Source: Hymenochaete sp. R1 | Taxonomy: Eukaryota > Basidiomycota > Agaricomycetes > Hymenochaetales > Hymenochaetaceae | Assembly (NCBI GenBank): GCA_019400425.1 | Contig: JAFREE010000085.1 | Location: forward strand, 40,405-104,404 | DNA: 64,000 nt | Reading direction: 5' to 3' | Shown: positions 20,982 to 32,953 of the stretch, one piece after another | How positions within the stretch are numbered: the first letter of the stretch is position 1 | Layout: the number at the start of each line of letters is the position of its first letter | Translations under genes and position numbers: made by a program | Notes under the pieces: model-generated | What the model was told of the DNA's origin: nothing | The model's database searches: none | The model's input: only the letters and a program-made list of their open reading frames with translations

Positions 20982-23831
20982 TCAGAGTTCCATGTGAGCG
21001 ACCTTTGCCTCCTTCTGCTCATCCTCTACGCGTCCAAAAGCCTCCGCAACCTCCTCTTCGCTCCGGCCCAGAATAGCATCCGCGACGTCCCCGAGCGTCT
21101 CATCCTTCACACCCTTATTCACATCACCTTCACCGATAGGTTCGATAGGTTGAATAGAAACCTCCGGTGCATCAGCTACGGGAGCAGGTGGTACCTCTGA
21201 CTCCTCGTCGTTGTTACCGGTAGGCGAGAACGTTCGAGCACCTTCACGTTTGATGCGGCGCATGCGCGTCTGGAAGCCGACGGTGATGTCCTGGACTTCG
21301 GACTGGATCTCTTCGAATGCTTTGAGAACGGCGTTGTCGTATGCGTCGTCGTGCGAGCCGCTGTGCATGGCCAGCGTCTCCTCGTACCATGTCTTGTGTT
21401 CTAATGTGAGCGGAAATCAGACTTATGCCTGAATTTCGAAAAGTAGATACATAATGAAATGAGTGCGTACTATCGAGAAGAGCGTGGTAACGTCTCCAGT
21501 CCATGTAAGTGACATCGTCCAACCACGCGTAATCCAGGCCGATGTCAGCCTGGGCATCGTCAGCGACGGACTGAACCAAGTCAGAGGCCTTGCTAAGCTT
21601 AAGGTAAAATAAGTCAGCATTCGAGCCCTGTAGAAAGGTATATCCGAGCCTTACTTCCAACCTCTCCTTGGAGAGTACTGACTCCTCATACCAGGTATTG
21701 ACTGCAACCTCAGCCTCCTCAACCCTGTCTTGGAATTTGGTCTCAACCTTGCTGATGACTTTTTCCCAGAGCCTTTCCTGCTCCGTCTTTGACTTCCCAC
21801 CAGCCTTCAGTTTCGAAAAGTACGATTCGGTTCCTCTCAATGCCTTCTCAGCCTCCTTATGCAATGTATCGATTGCAACGCGGATAACCTCATTCGAGCT
21901 GAGTTCCAAAGCAGCAGAACGCCTGATGGAAATGATGGCGTTCTTGACAGAGACAGTCTGTTCGGCGATCATGGTAGTAAGTTTCTCCTCCCAACGCGAG
22001 TGACGACTTTCAAGTTCACTGCGTTTGGCGGCTATCTCTGCTTTCTTCTCAGCTTCCAGGGCGGCCTTTTGTTCTTCCGTGAGTTCGGGAGCGGAAGACG
22101 TGGCAGGCGTATCTTCAGATACGGTCTCCGATACGTCTATCTCAAGGTCTTCCAGGAATTGATCAAAGTCATCGTCATTATCGATCACTTTCGGGTTCAC
22201 TGGCTTTTCTGGTCGATGAGCTTTCGGTTTGACATTTATAGGAGCAATTGATGGCGAGGACCTGGGTGGCTCTGAGAACGAAGAGGCGGTGACTTTGAGC
22301 AGCTCTTCCGCGACATCTACAACACTAGAAGCGATATCGGCTGCGCTAGACGTTTGCAGCTTCGCAAACTCGGCAATGATGCTCTGTGCATTGTCGTCAG
22401 ATACCTTCTGGGAGTCCAGAGAGTGCATACTTGGTGCGACCGCTTCAGATGGAGGCACAGGTGAGTAAGTCGCCCCAGGAACCGACTCGGAGAGCTGAAG
22501 CGTGTCTTCGGATAAGATAGCGGAAGCTGTAGCCATATTAGATGAATATTTGTCCTCTGCGACCGACATAATCGAAGACGGGGTAGGCGAGTTCTCCGAT
22601 GCGACCGAAGACTCGATGACCTTAGTTGTAGATGTCGAGAGCTCTGATGCACCGGAACTGAACGCAGTCAACTTTGTCTGCTCGTGTCCACCGGTCGACA
22701 CTTTTGCATTGCCGGAACTGAGCTCCTTTATTTTCTCGAGTAACAATGCGACATGAGGGTCTACGAATTGCCGGCGCGCCTCTACGGAAGGTTTGATGAC
22801 GTACGTGTAGACGAAAGGAGGGATCCTTTGCAGTTCCTCTGCCGCGCGCGCAAGATATGGTTTCGAGAGTTGATAGGAGTCGTATGTCTTCGCGGCCGCC
22901 AGAATAATGTACGGTTGAGCCTTCTGAGCCGCAAGCTGAGCGCGACCGACATTTGGAGAAATATATTTGGCATTGATATCCGCATATGCCTTCCGGTATG
23001 GTTCGACCTTGGCGTTTGCCTTTTCGACATAAGGGTAAACATATTTTTGCCATTGAGGAACGATGTGCTTTTGCCATTGCGGGACGACATGTCTATTCCA
23101 TTGAGGAACGACGCGGTTGTTCCACTGAGGAACAACGAGAGCATTCCACTGAGGTACAACACGTTCGTTCCATCCTCTTTGGGTGCGGGCGATAATAGGC
23201 TTCGCATTCTCAATGATCGGTACCGCGTATGGTGATACGGAAGGATGGTAGATGAGCTTCTGGACCGGCGTTATCACGTAGGGCTCAAGCACGATCCTCT
23301 TGTATTCGACCAGAGCACGGCAAACAGGCGACTTCTGTTTGTCCGCTGCTGGGCAAACGGACAGCGAATATATCAAGAACGCAAGAATGAACATCCTTGA
23401 GAAAAAGTCCAGCCAGCTTTTCGGTTGTTTTCTCCGTCTCGAGGAGGTTTTGGCCTGAACGTTATTAGATTTAGTCACGTAAAAAAGGAGTTGAGAAAAG
23501 ACGAACCTCCTTTCTGGTTGCTTTTCCCTTTAACTTATTACGAATAGGTTTTCTAGGGGGAGAACCATCCTAAGTTTTTATGTGGTCAGCAAGCTCACTG
23601 AGTCAAAGGTAGCAAAAAGAATTTATGTACCGAAAACAAAGCATCGTCAGAAAACTGCGGTCCTAATTGATCGGAGTCAGGAACGGAGGCAGCCTCAAAG
23701 AGCTGCTCGTCCTCCCTGTCCAGAGCAGGTGATTGCGCCGGCTTGCCCATGCTTGCTTTTGGAGTTGCCTGGGTCGAATTATTTCGTGATGTGGGAGGCA
23801 TGGCTGTCGGCGGCTTGCGAATAAGAACCAT
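20982..23831 (-). CDS. Membrane-anchored VPQW-repeat and coiled-coil protein, unknown
   Basis: Five exons (23631-23831, 23507-23569, 21655-23454, 21471-21597, 20982-21400) give 869 residues. A basic, Ser/Thr-rich N-terminus is followed by one hydrophobic segment (~105-122, FFSRMFILAFLIYSLSVC). Next is an eight-residue tandem repeat with consensus VVPQWNxx (five copies, about residues 185-227), then long helical stretches, a Ser-rich disordered part, and a predicted coiled coil (AALEAEKKAEIAAKRSELES to KVETKFQDRVEEAEVAVNTW). Near the end are conserved-looking WLDDVTYMDWRRYHALLD and HKTWYEETLAMHSG. The small intron 21598-21654 is in frame, so its removal is inferred from its good signals. The layout is that of a single-pass membrane tether; no named family is recognised. 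Confidence 0.7.
23040..23175 (-). repeat. 24-base coding tandem repeat (VVPQWNxx)
   Basis: Five to six degenerate copies of a 24-base unit encode the octapeptides in the membrane repeat protein: RVVPQWNA, LVVPQWNN, RVVPQWNR, HVVPQWQK, HIVPQWQK and a decayed YVYPYVEK. They differ at wobble positions, so this is not a recent expansion. Confidence 0.85.
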
Positions 23832-24185
23832 AGTTACGGAGGTGAAAGGAATCTCAGGTCAACTGAGATTGAGTACGTGAGGCGTATGAATATGGAGAAT
23901 AGTGTTAAAACATATAAAGACGGGACGACGAGAGGACCGCACTGTCGGTAATGGCGTGGGCGTAGGCGGGCAGTGAAGATGGTGAAGATGGTGGTGGTCG
24001 ATGGGTGAAAAGCAAGTCGAAGTGGGCGGTTGGCTCGCTCGCAAGACGTGTCTGTCTCTCAGCTCAACTCCTTTCTTCTGATCGTCGTGTGATGTCAAAA
24101 GGTCATGTGACTTTTGCCACAACTAAGATTGAGATAAGATAAGATCCACAATTACCATAATTGGGTAAAGCAGTTTTTGTTAATT

Positions 24186-24192
24186 GACTCAC
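24186..24192. promoter_or_regulatory. Gcn4/CpcA-type element at ARG1
   Basis: TGACTCA lies 50 bases upstream of the ARG1 start codon. ARG1 is a classic target of cross-pathway (general amino-acid) control in fungi, whose bZIP activator binds TGASTCA. The assignment rests on the motif and on the gene's identity. Confidence 0.6.
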
Positions 24193-24241
24193 TACACTAC
24201 TTAGAAGATGCGCATATCCCACTCCTTTCTTCATATACACC

Positions 24242-25845
24242 ATGACATCTGCAAAGGGCCGTGTTCTACTCGCTTACTCTGGAGGTCTTGGTGAGTACTC
24301 CATTCTCTCTGTACGTATCTTAAAAGTCTGATGATTCTAGACACTTCCTGTATTCTGGCCTGGCTCATTGAACAAGGATATGAGGTCGTTGCGTTCATGG
24401 CTGATGTCGGTCAAGAAGAGGTGGTCGATGCTCCTATTTTTATTAAAGTGATGCGCTGAGCCACGTCAACAGGACTTCGAAGCTGCAAGAGAAAAGGCTC
24501 TGAAAGTCGGAGCGAAGAAATTCGTGGTCGAGGTTCGCCCATATCGATCGTCTAACCGCAGCACGCATTTAGCAATCTATACCAGGATCTCAAGCGCGAA
24601 TTCGTCACAGAGCTTATTTACCCTGCTGTGCAAGCCAATGCCATCTACGAGGTATGCGAGCTGCTTGATAGCCATCTCCAAAACACCTTATCGTTGCGCA
24701 TATATAGAACGTCTATCTCCTCGGAACGTCTCTTGCCCGCCCCGTTATCGCTCGAGGAATGATGTCCGTTGCAGAAGCGGAAAAATGCGAGTGAGTTTAA
24801 GTGACACAGACTTTGTATCGAAGCTATTAATTCTATGACGGAAAGTTACGTTTCTCATGGCTGCACGGGCAAAGGCAACGATCAAGTTCGTTTTGAGCTC
24901 GCTTTCTACGGCCTCAAGCCTGACATCAAAGTCATCGCTCCCTGGCGCCTACCTGGTATGACTATCAAATCCCATCGGTGATATACATAATTTATAATAA
25001 TTCGTTACTCAGCATTCTACAACCGATTCGCCGGCCGCGCTGCCCTCCTCGAATTTGCCTCCGAGAAAGGCATCCCCGTCCAACAGACGGCCGCAAAACC
25101 CTGGTCTACAGACGAAAACCTCTTCCACATCTCCTACGAAGCAGGAATCCTCGAAGATCCCGATACGACTCCTCCTACTGACATGTGGAAGCTCACCGTC
25201 GCTCCGGAAGACGCGCCCCAAACGCCAGAACGCATCGTCATCGAGTTTACTCAGGGCATCCCGAGCAAGGTTACCACCACTGCAGATAATAAAACTGTCA
25301 CAGACTCCGTTGAGATCTTCCTCGCACTCAACGCGCTTGCGCGTAAACACGGTATTGGGCGCATCGACATCGTCGAAAATCGTTTCATCGGTGTCAAGAG
25401 CAGGGGTTGCTACGAGTCGCCGGGCGCAACGATCCTTCGCACGGCGCATATGGATTTGGAAGGGTTGACTTTGGACAGGAATGTCCGTAGGTTGAGGGAT
25501 ACGTTCGTCACGCCAGCGCTCAGTCAGATTTTATACAATGGACACTTTTTCACGCCCGAACGCGAGTTTGTTACTGCGTCGATCCCGGCGAGCCAGCGTA
25601 CGGTCAACGGCGTAGTTAGGCTCAAGTTGTATAAGGGCAATGTGGTGGTTGAGGGACGATCTTCTGACGAGGGGCTCTATGATGAACACGAGTCGTCCAT
25701 GGACGAGCTCGGTGGCTTCGAGCCGACAGATACGTCTGGATTCATCCAGATTGAGTCTATCCGAATCAAAAAGTGGGCTCAAGCTAATGCTCGCAAGGGA
25801 CAGGCGGGAACGTCTGCGAAAGATGTTTACGGGAGCCGCGTCTGA
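24242..25845 (+). CDS. ARG1: Argininosuccinate synthase
   Basis: This enzyme joins citrulline and aspartate with ATP to make argininosuccinate, the penultimate step of arginine synthesis. Seven exons (24242-24290, 24341-24420, 24473-24532, 24586-24651, 24708-24790, 24846-24955, 25013-25845) give 426 residues, a normal length. Motifs: the ATP pyrophosphatase P-loop AYSGGLDTS (residues 11-19, split by intron 1), [74 protein letters not shown] and [20 protein letters not shown]. Intron 2 (24421-24472) starts with the weak donor GTGGTC but is needed for the frame. It is divergent from the repeat-protein gene, with a TGACTCA in the promoter. Confidence 0.97.
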
Positions 25846-26017
25846 GCGGGGGAGCCAGAGGCTTGCCTGTCTTCGTGAAGTTGTGTAAAATTACCTGTGA
25901 TTTCGTACTGACTAATGCAATGATACATATCCGTGTGAATACAAGTTGAAAGTGAGAGGTTCTGATAGCTTTGAGCATAAATAAGGCTGATAGTGAGAAG
26001 AAGATCCAAGAAAACGA

Positions 26018-29000
26018 TCATTCATGGGCGTCCGTTTGGTTAGTCGCCAAAGAGGAGGTGGATTCTGCGGGACTGGGATTAATGGGGGATTCAACAGATT
26101 TCGGCTCATGATGCTCCAGATTCTTGAGCCTCATCTCCACTAAAAATTCACTATCGCGAATTTGCAGCGCCCAGGATGTTACGATACCTTGCATAGCGGA
26201 TGCTGAGCGGGCTATTGAGGCAATTACGAAAATGCTCGGATAGATATATAAAACTTAATACACGAATAAGCATCAGCAAACGAGCAAACAAGGACGCGAA
26301 GAAACACATACAGAGTGTGTTTGCCGATACTTGCGAAGGCAGGACTCGTTGTAAACCCAGCACGATAGCGACCGGTAGTAAAAGCATGCCTAGAAGGCCA
26401 ACGGTCACAGGTGCAATGATATCCAGAGTTATGGGCACTGCGTCAAGTCTTCGCCAGCCATTCTCTTTCATCTAAAAAGATTCGTCAACGCCACAGTGAC
26501 GCGGAAAGAAATGCAGAGGTTTACCTCTTTCAAAGCAGTATCAATGCGAGTCTCAGGCCGTAACCTCATAGTTGACAAAGCAATCTCCGTATAAAGCAAG
26601 CCCAGCGCCCATGACTCGAATATTCGTATTTCTAGGGTCAGTCCAGGACTTACGATAAGTCGGAAAGGATGGACTATGTAAACCTCAACAACTATCCCAA
26701 TCAATGTAGGAATAATGAAGCCAAGCCAAAATGCCACCCAAGCAAAGTTGCCTATCCAAAGCATACCTCGCTTGAATACGTAGACAGCCCATTCGCCTCT
26801 GGGTCCCTCATCTTTCGTCCGTTGTCGCCGTTTGTCCATGCGATCGAGGAGATTCGCAAAATAGAAACAACCGACGATTAGATAGAGGCCAACGATGAGC
26901 GAATAACCGTCGTGCACCTCTCGGTTAAGGAACAACTTGAAAATGGCTCTTCCCATCAAGGTCGGAATGACAAAGCTCGTAACGGATACGAACGACCCAG
27001 CGACCCAAATCATTGCCATAAATGCAATTATCCGACCTCGGAAATGTGGAGGGAGATAGACTGTTACATAGTCTGAATCTGCATTGCGTTTCGCCTTTTC
27101 CGCCTCCGCATTTTGAAGGTCCATTAAGCGTCTACCAGCTTCGTCAAGCGGGTTCCCATTCTCATCGACTGCGACTGTGGCGCTTATATTCCTTGGGATT
27201 GCGATGTTATCGTGTGCAGGTACACGCCTGTAATTGCCGTCGACCGGGAAAGGATCGGATTCCTGTGACTGGTTGTCCTCGTATCCCAGCACGTCGAGTA
27301 TAATGGTCTTTAAGTCTCGTGAACGCTCTTTTTCTTCAGGCTGCATCTCGCCAAAGAGATACGAAGAAAGCCTCAGCTGCCGTGCACACCATTTCCAATA
27401 GCTCCGAGCCACAGAACTAATGTAACGACGAGGTCGGAAATACTTGATGGTGTGTGGCATAACTACGTGCAAGAACAGGAGATCGACGGGGATGGATGAC
27501 AATGGCTCCCTAGATTGAGGTCAGATTGCAAGCCAATTTGATTGCTATTAAACTAACCTATTTTTCCATCTTAATGGGAGGGCCGCGCTTCCCCATGCAC
27601 GAAGAGAGAAAACTACGCCTCCCATACCCAGAGCAACAACGATGGAATACATGACAGCACTGACGGCAAGTTTTCTGAGCTGCACGATGGTAGATCGCTC
27701 CAGTATATCTCGGATAGGATGGAAATTTTGGTCTTGCGGATCCCTAATGAACCATAAAGCACCTGTTCGAAGCATCCGTCGACAGCCGCCTGGGAGGCAT
27801 AATGAGAATAAGTTTTGTTACAAAAGGATACAAAATTACCTAAAAGGATTGCAAATTGATACCTAGAAATTGGTATGGTGAGGTGAGTGTCCGATAGCTA
27901 TCGATAAGGATAGAATCTCACATGAACATAGTTCCAATGATCCAATGATAGAATATAGAAGTAGTCGGCGCATAGCGGAAGAAGGCAAATCGAGTCTGTA
28001 GTGTCGTAGATGGGAAAAGTTCCATCGTATACAAATCCAGCATGATTCCACAACCGAGCGGGAAGAATGCTAGCTCGATCAAGATGAACACGACCACCTT
28101 CAGCACTACAAGTTGCTGTTTTATGGCATTCCTTATCGCCCTCCCTGCGCTTTGAACGCTCCCAACATTCAAAATGTTCAAATAAATGGCGAACGACAAG
28201 AAAATGAGGGAATAGCCAACGGCGACAGCAAACGCGCGGTTCAATGAGCCATCGCCATTGGCGAGCTCTACCCATGCCTCCTCGATCGCCTGACTATTTA
28301 AGCGAACACGCTTCCCGAGAGCAGCAAAATAAGGTTCAAAAAACGACCCAAGGGGTGAATTGATGATATGATCGATTCCACGAACAAGCATGGTATCGCC
28401 TTTTGCATCTTCTGAAAGTAGATTGCCTATGTTCGATATATTGTAGACGTGCTTGGAAGAAAAGAAAATCAGCTATAAGTGATTGGCATACAATGTATTG
28501 GTTCCTACCTGGATTACACTATAGTCGATAACTTTCCACGATGGCCCAGTTACTTCGCCTGTTTTCTTTGAGATGTCAATCGATACAAGCGACACGACGC
28601 GAAAGAATGCAAGAACGACTAGGTCAACCACGGGATCGGTCATGTAGCGTATAATGCGTATAGGCCATTGCGTGACATACACCATACGATCCAGATCAAG
28701 CTGCAAATGGAAGTTTTCAAGAAGGCGGAGATAGAAAGAAAAGGCAGTCATACCACGAGGAGAGAGACGGTTTTCCCAAACGTGAAAGGTAGCCATATCG
28801 TTATCCCGATGGTTGTGTCGAGTACAAAGATCATTAATGCAGCCTAGACAGGCATCAGTAAACAATTTTTCTTCAAACCATGAAAATCCGCACGTTCTGA
28901 AAAACAGTTGACAGAGGTCCACGCATGCCAATAGCTTCTGTAAATCGTCAGTATAACTACTCCTATGACTACAGCATGAATGATACGAACCTTCTAATGC

Positions 29001-31092
29001 GCCGTCTACGTCATCGTCATTTAGACCATCCTGGTCATCACCAGCCCCGACGTTACGTTCTTCGACATCTCGGGCGTCTTCCTGCTCATGCATGTTCTCG
29101 TGGCCTTCGTGTTGTGCTTGCCCTTCCTCTTCAATGCGTTCGCCTTGTTCTTCTTCTTCAGCATCCGAGTCTTCGTCCGAATCGTCTTCAAGCCTTATAC
29201 GAACGTTGTAATCGTCAATGACTTCCAACAACTCTGCCGCGTCAGCGGTCGCGATGTTAGAGTCCGAGTCGGATTCTACGTTTCCATCGTCTTCTACATC
29301 GGAGTCCTGAGACATTGTCGCGTCGACCTCTCGAAAATAGTCGCTTATACGATCATCTTCTACAAAAGTGGAACCTTCCCCAAGTTGCTCGGGAGCATGA
29401 TAGGTCGACAAACTAGGTGAAGGTGCGGGTTGTGACATTGCGTCTTTTGATGGGCTTGTTAGGCTAAGAGAAGATGCAAGTCTGTCCTGACTCTCGTTAC
29501 TGTCCTGGGCCGAAAGAGTCAAGTATGGAAGCACAGGCCTTTGGGGCATTTGTATCGATTCCGGCACCTCCGCGTGGGTTACGTCGATGGGTGTGAGGGG
29601 ATATGGGAGGGGTGAAGGTGACCTCATACTTATTTCGGGCTCGTCCTCGGGTCGTTCGAACGAAAACGTTGAAGGGGAAGCTTGATCGGAATGAGAAGCA
29701 TTCGAGCCTCCAACTTGTATATCGTTCGAGGAAAACGTAAACTTGAAGTCAGATTCATGGCCTGCCGAACGCAACGCTTTGAGCTCGCGTTGTGCTTCTT
29801 CCGATCTTGAAGTTTTCCTCAGCGACAACGATCGCGTCTGGCGTCTCGGACTGGAAGGTGAACAATGGTACCTATTCCAAGTACGCCGCTGCTTTCTGCC
29901 CCCTTCTTCTCTCGCATCGTCGCTGGACACATCGTCATCCATCAGGCGTCGCCTTCGTCTCGGAGGGGTCGGCGGCATTTCAACATCCATTATTGTATCA
30001 TCGGAAGCGAAATGTCGGATTGACGGGCCAGCTTGCTTGTCGTCGTCTGCTGAAGGGCCGGAGGATGCAAAGGCAGTCTCATCTGCTGGCAAATTATGAT
30101 TCACCTTTGGACTTTCCATGATCTCCCGCGCAGCTGATCCTTCGGTCTCCCGATGCTGTTGAAGATCAATTTCTTGTCCTTCTGCAATATCCCCTGCATC
30201 TTGGACCTCGACATCGACTACCGGTACATCCGCTGGTACGTCGTCTTCGAAAACACCAGGTCTAGCGTTTTGCATGATCCATTCTCGCAGAAGGAAGACA
30301 CCAAGAAAAAGTAGAACGATGAGGGACGCGATAATCTGTCCAGTGAAAATATCGGAGGACAACGCACGCCAGACCGGGTAGCTCGTCGCAAAGTCGATAA
30401 CTGTCGTGTTTGAGTTCAGCTTGAGAAAGCCTTCATGATATGTGAGGTTTGTGAAATAAGTATAGAACAGAGGTGCGGGCGTCGGTCTGGGGTGATCATA
30501 GATCCACCAGGCTCTGCGGAAAAATTCAGTAAATGAATGTTCCGGACTTTCATACACGTACAGGTTCTCTCCCATGATAAAGTAGAATCTCCATGTCCAC
30601 ACAGTGACGTATGGAAGAAACGCCAGCCAGATAGTTGCGACTAATATGCCACGGAGTCCTAATACAATGCCCCAGAACAACTTCTGGATGAGCTTGCGAA
30701 GAAAGAGTATCGTCGGTATCTGCTTCGGCATAGAATCGGAGTAGACTGAGAACTCAGAGTTAATCGAGTAGTTGGTAAAAGCAAGAGATGGTGTACTTTT
30801 CGTGAAAGAATATTGGTACTTGCACACGTCGCATGTCTTCTTTTTGCTGTGAGCAAGCCATGTCGTTAAGCTGGTAAAATTCATCAGTATATATGAGGAC
30901 TGGGTAGAGAACAAGACACATACCAGTCCTGATGGATATAACGTATCGTTCCAGAACATTTGCAAGGGTGATAGAGAGGGGCCTCCGGCTCAGCGGGGGC
31001 ACTGCAGATTCGACAGGTATCTACAAAAAGTATCTATCTTACCGAGGTTTGACGAAAAGACGACGTAGATACGCACCTGGGTCTTCTTGCAT
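26018..31092 (-). CDS. Doa10/MARCH6 (TEB4) ER membrane ubiquitin ligase
   Basis: Twelve exons (31077-31092, 30924-31020, 28991-30870, 28894-28937, 28754-28843, 28509-28700, 27922-28451, 27840-27862, 27558-27789, 26525-27509, 26264-26471, 26018-26211) give 1,496 residues. Residues ~8-56 are a RING-CH finger: TCRICSAPAEPEAPLYHPCK then CSGTIRYIHQDC, HSKKKTCDVCKYQYSF, split by two introns. Then come a first membrane pair, a ~400-residue acidic disordered insert, and the TEB4-Doa10 core (EAIGMRGPLSTVFQN, LPIRIIRYMTDPVVD-like QWPIRIIRYMTDPVVD) with many transmembrane helices up to a soluble C-tail (WALQIRDSEFLVEMRLKNLE). The enzyme marks misfolded ER and nuclear-envelope proteins and sterol enzymes for degradation (ERAD-C). 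Exon 8 is only 23 bases. It is divergent from the THO7-like gene. Confidence 0.95.
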
Positions 31093-31361
31093 GCTCAACC
31101 CCAGAACACAACAACGACCAATGCTCGCAGGCCGGGCGCTTAAAACCCACAACTCACTCGGAGGAAAGGAAGGAGATGGTGGTACGAAATCGAGTTCTTG
31201 GATCCACAACTGGCAACTGGCGACGGACGCTTGGTATCACGTGTACGCTGATTCAACGAGTCGGAGTAGTCGGAGTTGCTCGGTTCAAGTTGCTCACGGC
31301 TTTCAAGCTCTCAGCTCTCACACATTTCTCCGCATACTTATTTTTGCCACACGACTTAATA

Positions 31362-32630
31362 ATGACCTCGAGAGCGTCAATGGTAGCAGCTCCGTTGAGC
31401 GTAGATGAAGAAGGTCTGTCGAGTACTCGATCTCTATGCCGACCCTCAAGTCTCAGTCAACGTCTTTGATTCATTAGACGCGCTTATCCACGCCAGAATC
31501 GTCAATGACGAGAAACCATTACGGCGACTCACGAAGAAATTTCATGCATATTCCTCTGTGGTATATCCAACGCCTGTAGGGCACTCTTCGTTGTCCACTT
31601 CTGCCGAGGAAGCTCGCGAGGCATTCCTTATTGAACTCGCTGGCTTCCAGCTGCAGCTTCGGAAGGCACAACTCGTGTGTGACGGAGAACGGAAACAAGG
31701 AGAGATATACCAGAAGGAAAGTCAACGAATAGGCAAGTCATAGTAGTGTCATTGCTTAGATAGGGTAGTGATCTTGATTTTAGCGGAGGAACGGGCCCAA
31801 CTACGAAATCAAATCGAAGAACTAAAGCTAATGTTGGAGCATGCTCAATTAGAACGGAGAAGGAAAATCGAATACGACCAAATTGCCGAAAAGATCAACC
31901 ATCTGCCAAGCAGAGAGGAACTTGAACTGTATGTGTCATATCATATATGGACGTCCTGGCGCCTTATCGTGTTACCAGCTCTACAAGTGCCCTCGAGAAT
32001 GACATGCAAATCATCAAGGATGAGCACGAGGCACAAGACCGATCAATCCTTGCCCAGAAAGCCTCGCTGGATGTCATAGTAGTTGATCTTGGTCGCGTAC
32101 TTTTATCCGGCAAGAAATTTGATGACCAGGCGACACCTGAGGACGAACAGATAGATGCCGTCTTATCTATTTCTGCCATGGACGTGGACGAAGGGAGACA
32201 ATCTGGCACATCGCAGTCCGAATCAACAATGACTGGCGACGGGCAGTCGGCGAGTCTTAATCCTTCAGCAAAACCATATTTTCCAAGAACGTCGTCTCTG
32301 CTACATACCGCTACCTCTCAACTTCGCATTCAAAACTCGAACTCTATGTCCGCCGTACCCTCAGCGACCCCGTCAAGGGAAGGCACGCCGATGACTCCGG
32401 TATTAGGAGTGAACAGCAGTCCAATATCGCATGGAGCAGATTCGCCGGCCGGGGAAGATGGCGAGGAAGGGGAAGCAGAAGAAGGGGAAGCAAGGGACAG
32501 TACAGAGGATATCGAAATGGGAGAGGTGTCTGAGAAGGCCGGTGCAAGGGGTAAGCCAAGGAGGGAGGATAGAGAAGAAGGGGAAGCCAGTGATCAGTCT
32601 AGCGTCCTATCTGAACCTCCAGAAGAGTAA
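31362..32630 (+). CDS. THO complex subunit 7-like protein
   Basis: Exons 31362-31413, 31478-31732, 31784-31928 and 31979-32630 give 367 residues. The segment DALIHARIVNDEKPLRRLTK, then KFHAYSS, and the long coiled coil (EARE...QLQLRKAQLVCDGERKQGEI to LRNQIEELKLMLEHAQLERR, then RKIEYDQIAEKINHLPSREE) match the THOC7/Mft1 family. THO packages nascent mRNA for export and prevents R-loops. The second intron begins with GC (31733, GCAAGT) and ends tttag. A GT donor nearby would break the frame, so it is a GC-AG intron. The C-terminal 150 residues are Ser-rich then strongly acidic (GEDGEEGEAEEGEARD), longer than the human protein. Family call is good but rests on the coiled-coil block. Confidence 0.82.
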
Positions 32631-32780
32631 TTGCTCCTACACGAATGAGACGCCCGCTTTGCTATACCTGTTTCTCGAATTTATATCAACTTCGTCGTGG
32701 AATATGTATCCTCATTACAATATTAAAGTTTTCATATTGAATTTGCAAAATCTCAGATTTTTCCGGTTCAGTCAGAACGT

Positions 32781-32800
32781 GGTCATGTGACACATGTGAC
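32781..32800. promoter_or_regulatory. E-box-like GGTCATGTGAC site
   Basis: GGTCATGTGAC (32781-32791) followed at once by ACATGTGAC gives two overlapping TCACATG cores, the type bound by bHLH factors such as Cbf1. It lies 154 bases upstream of the RTC4-like gene. Similar copies are at 24101-24111 and 38809-38819. Confidence 0.4.
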
Positions 32801-32953
32801 GCTAACGCGAAAGCGACGCGAGAAGACCGCGACTCGGATCCTCTCCACTTGGCTTCTGTCACTGACCCCTTTCCAGTCTGCAACAGCCAGACAACTCTAC
32901 TCTTCTATCTCGTCCCTTTATGCCTTTTACAACTCAACAAGCTTGACTCTACC

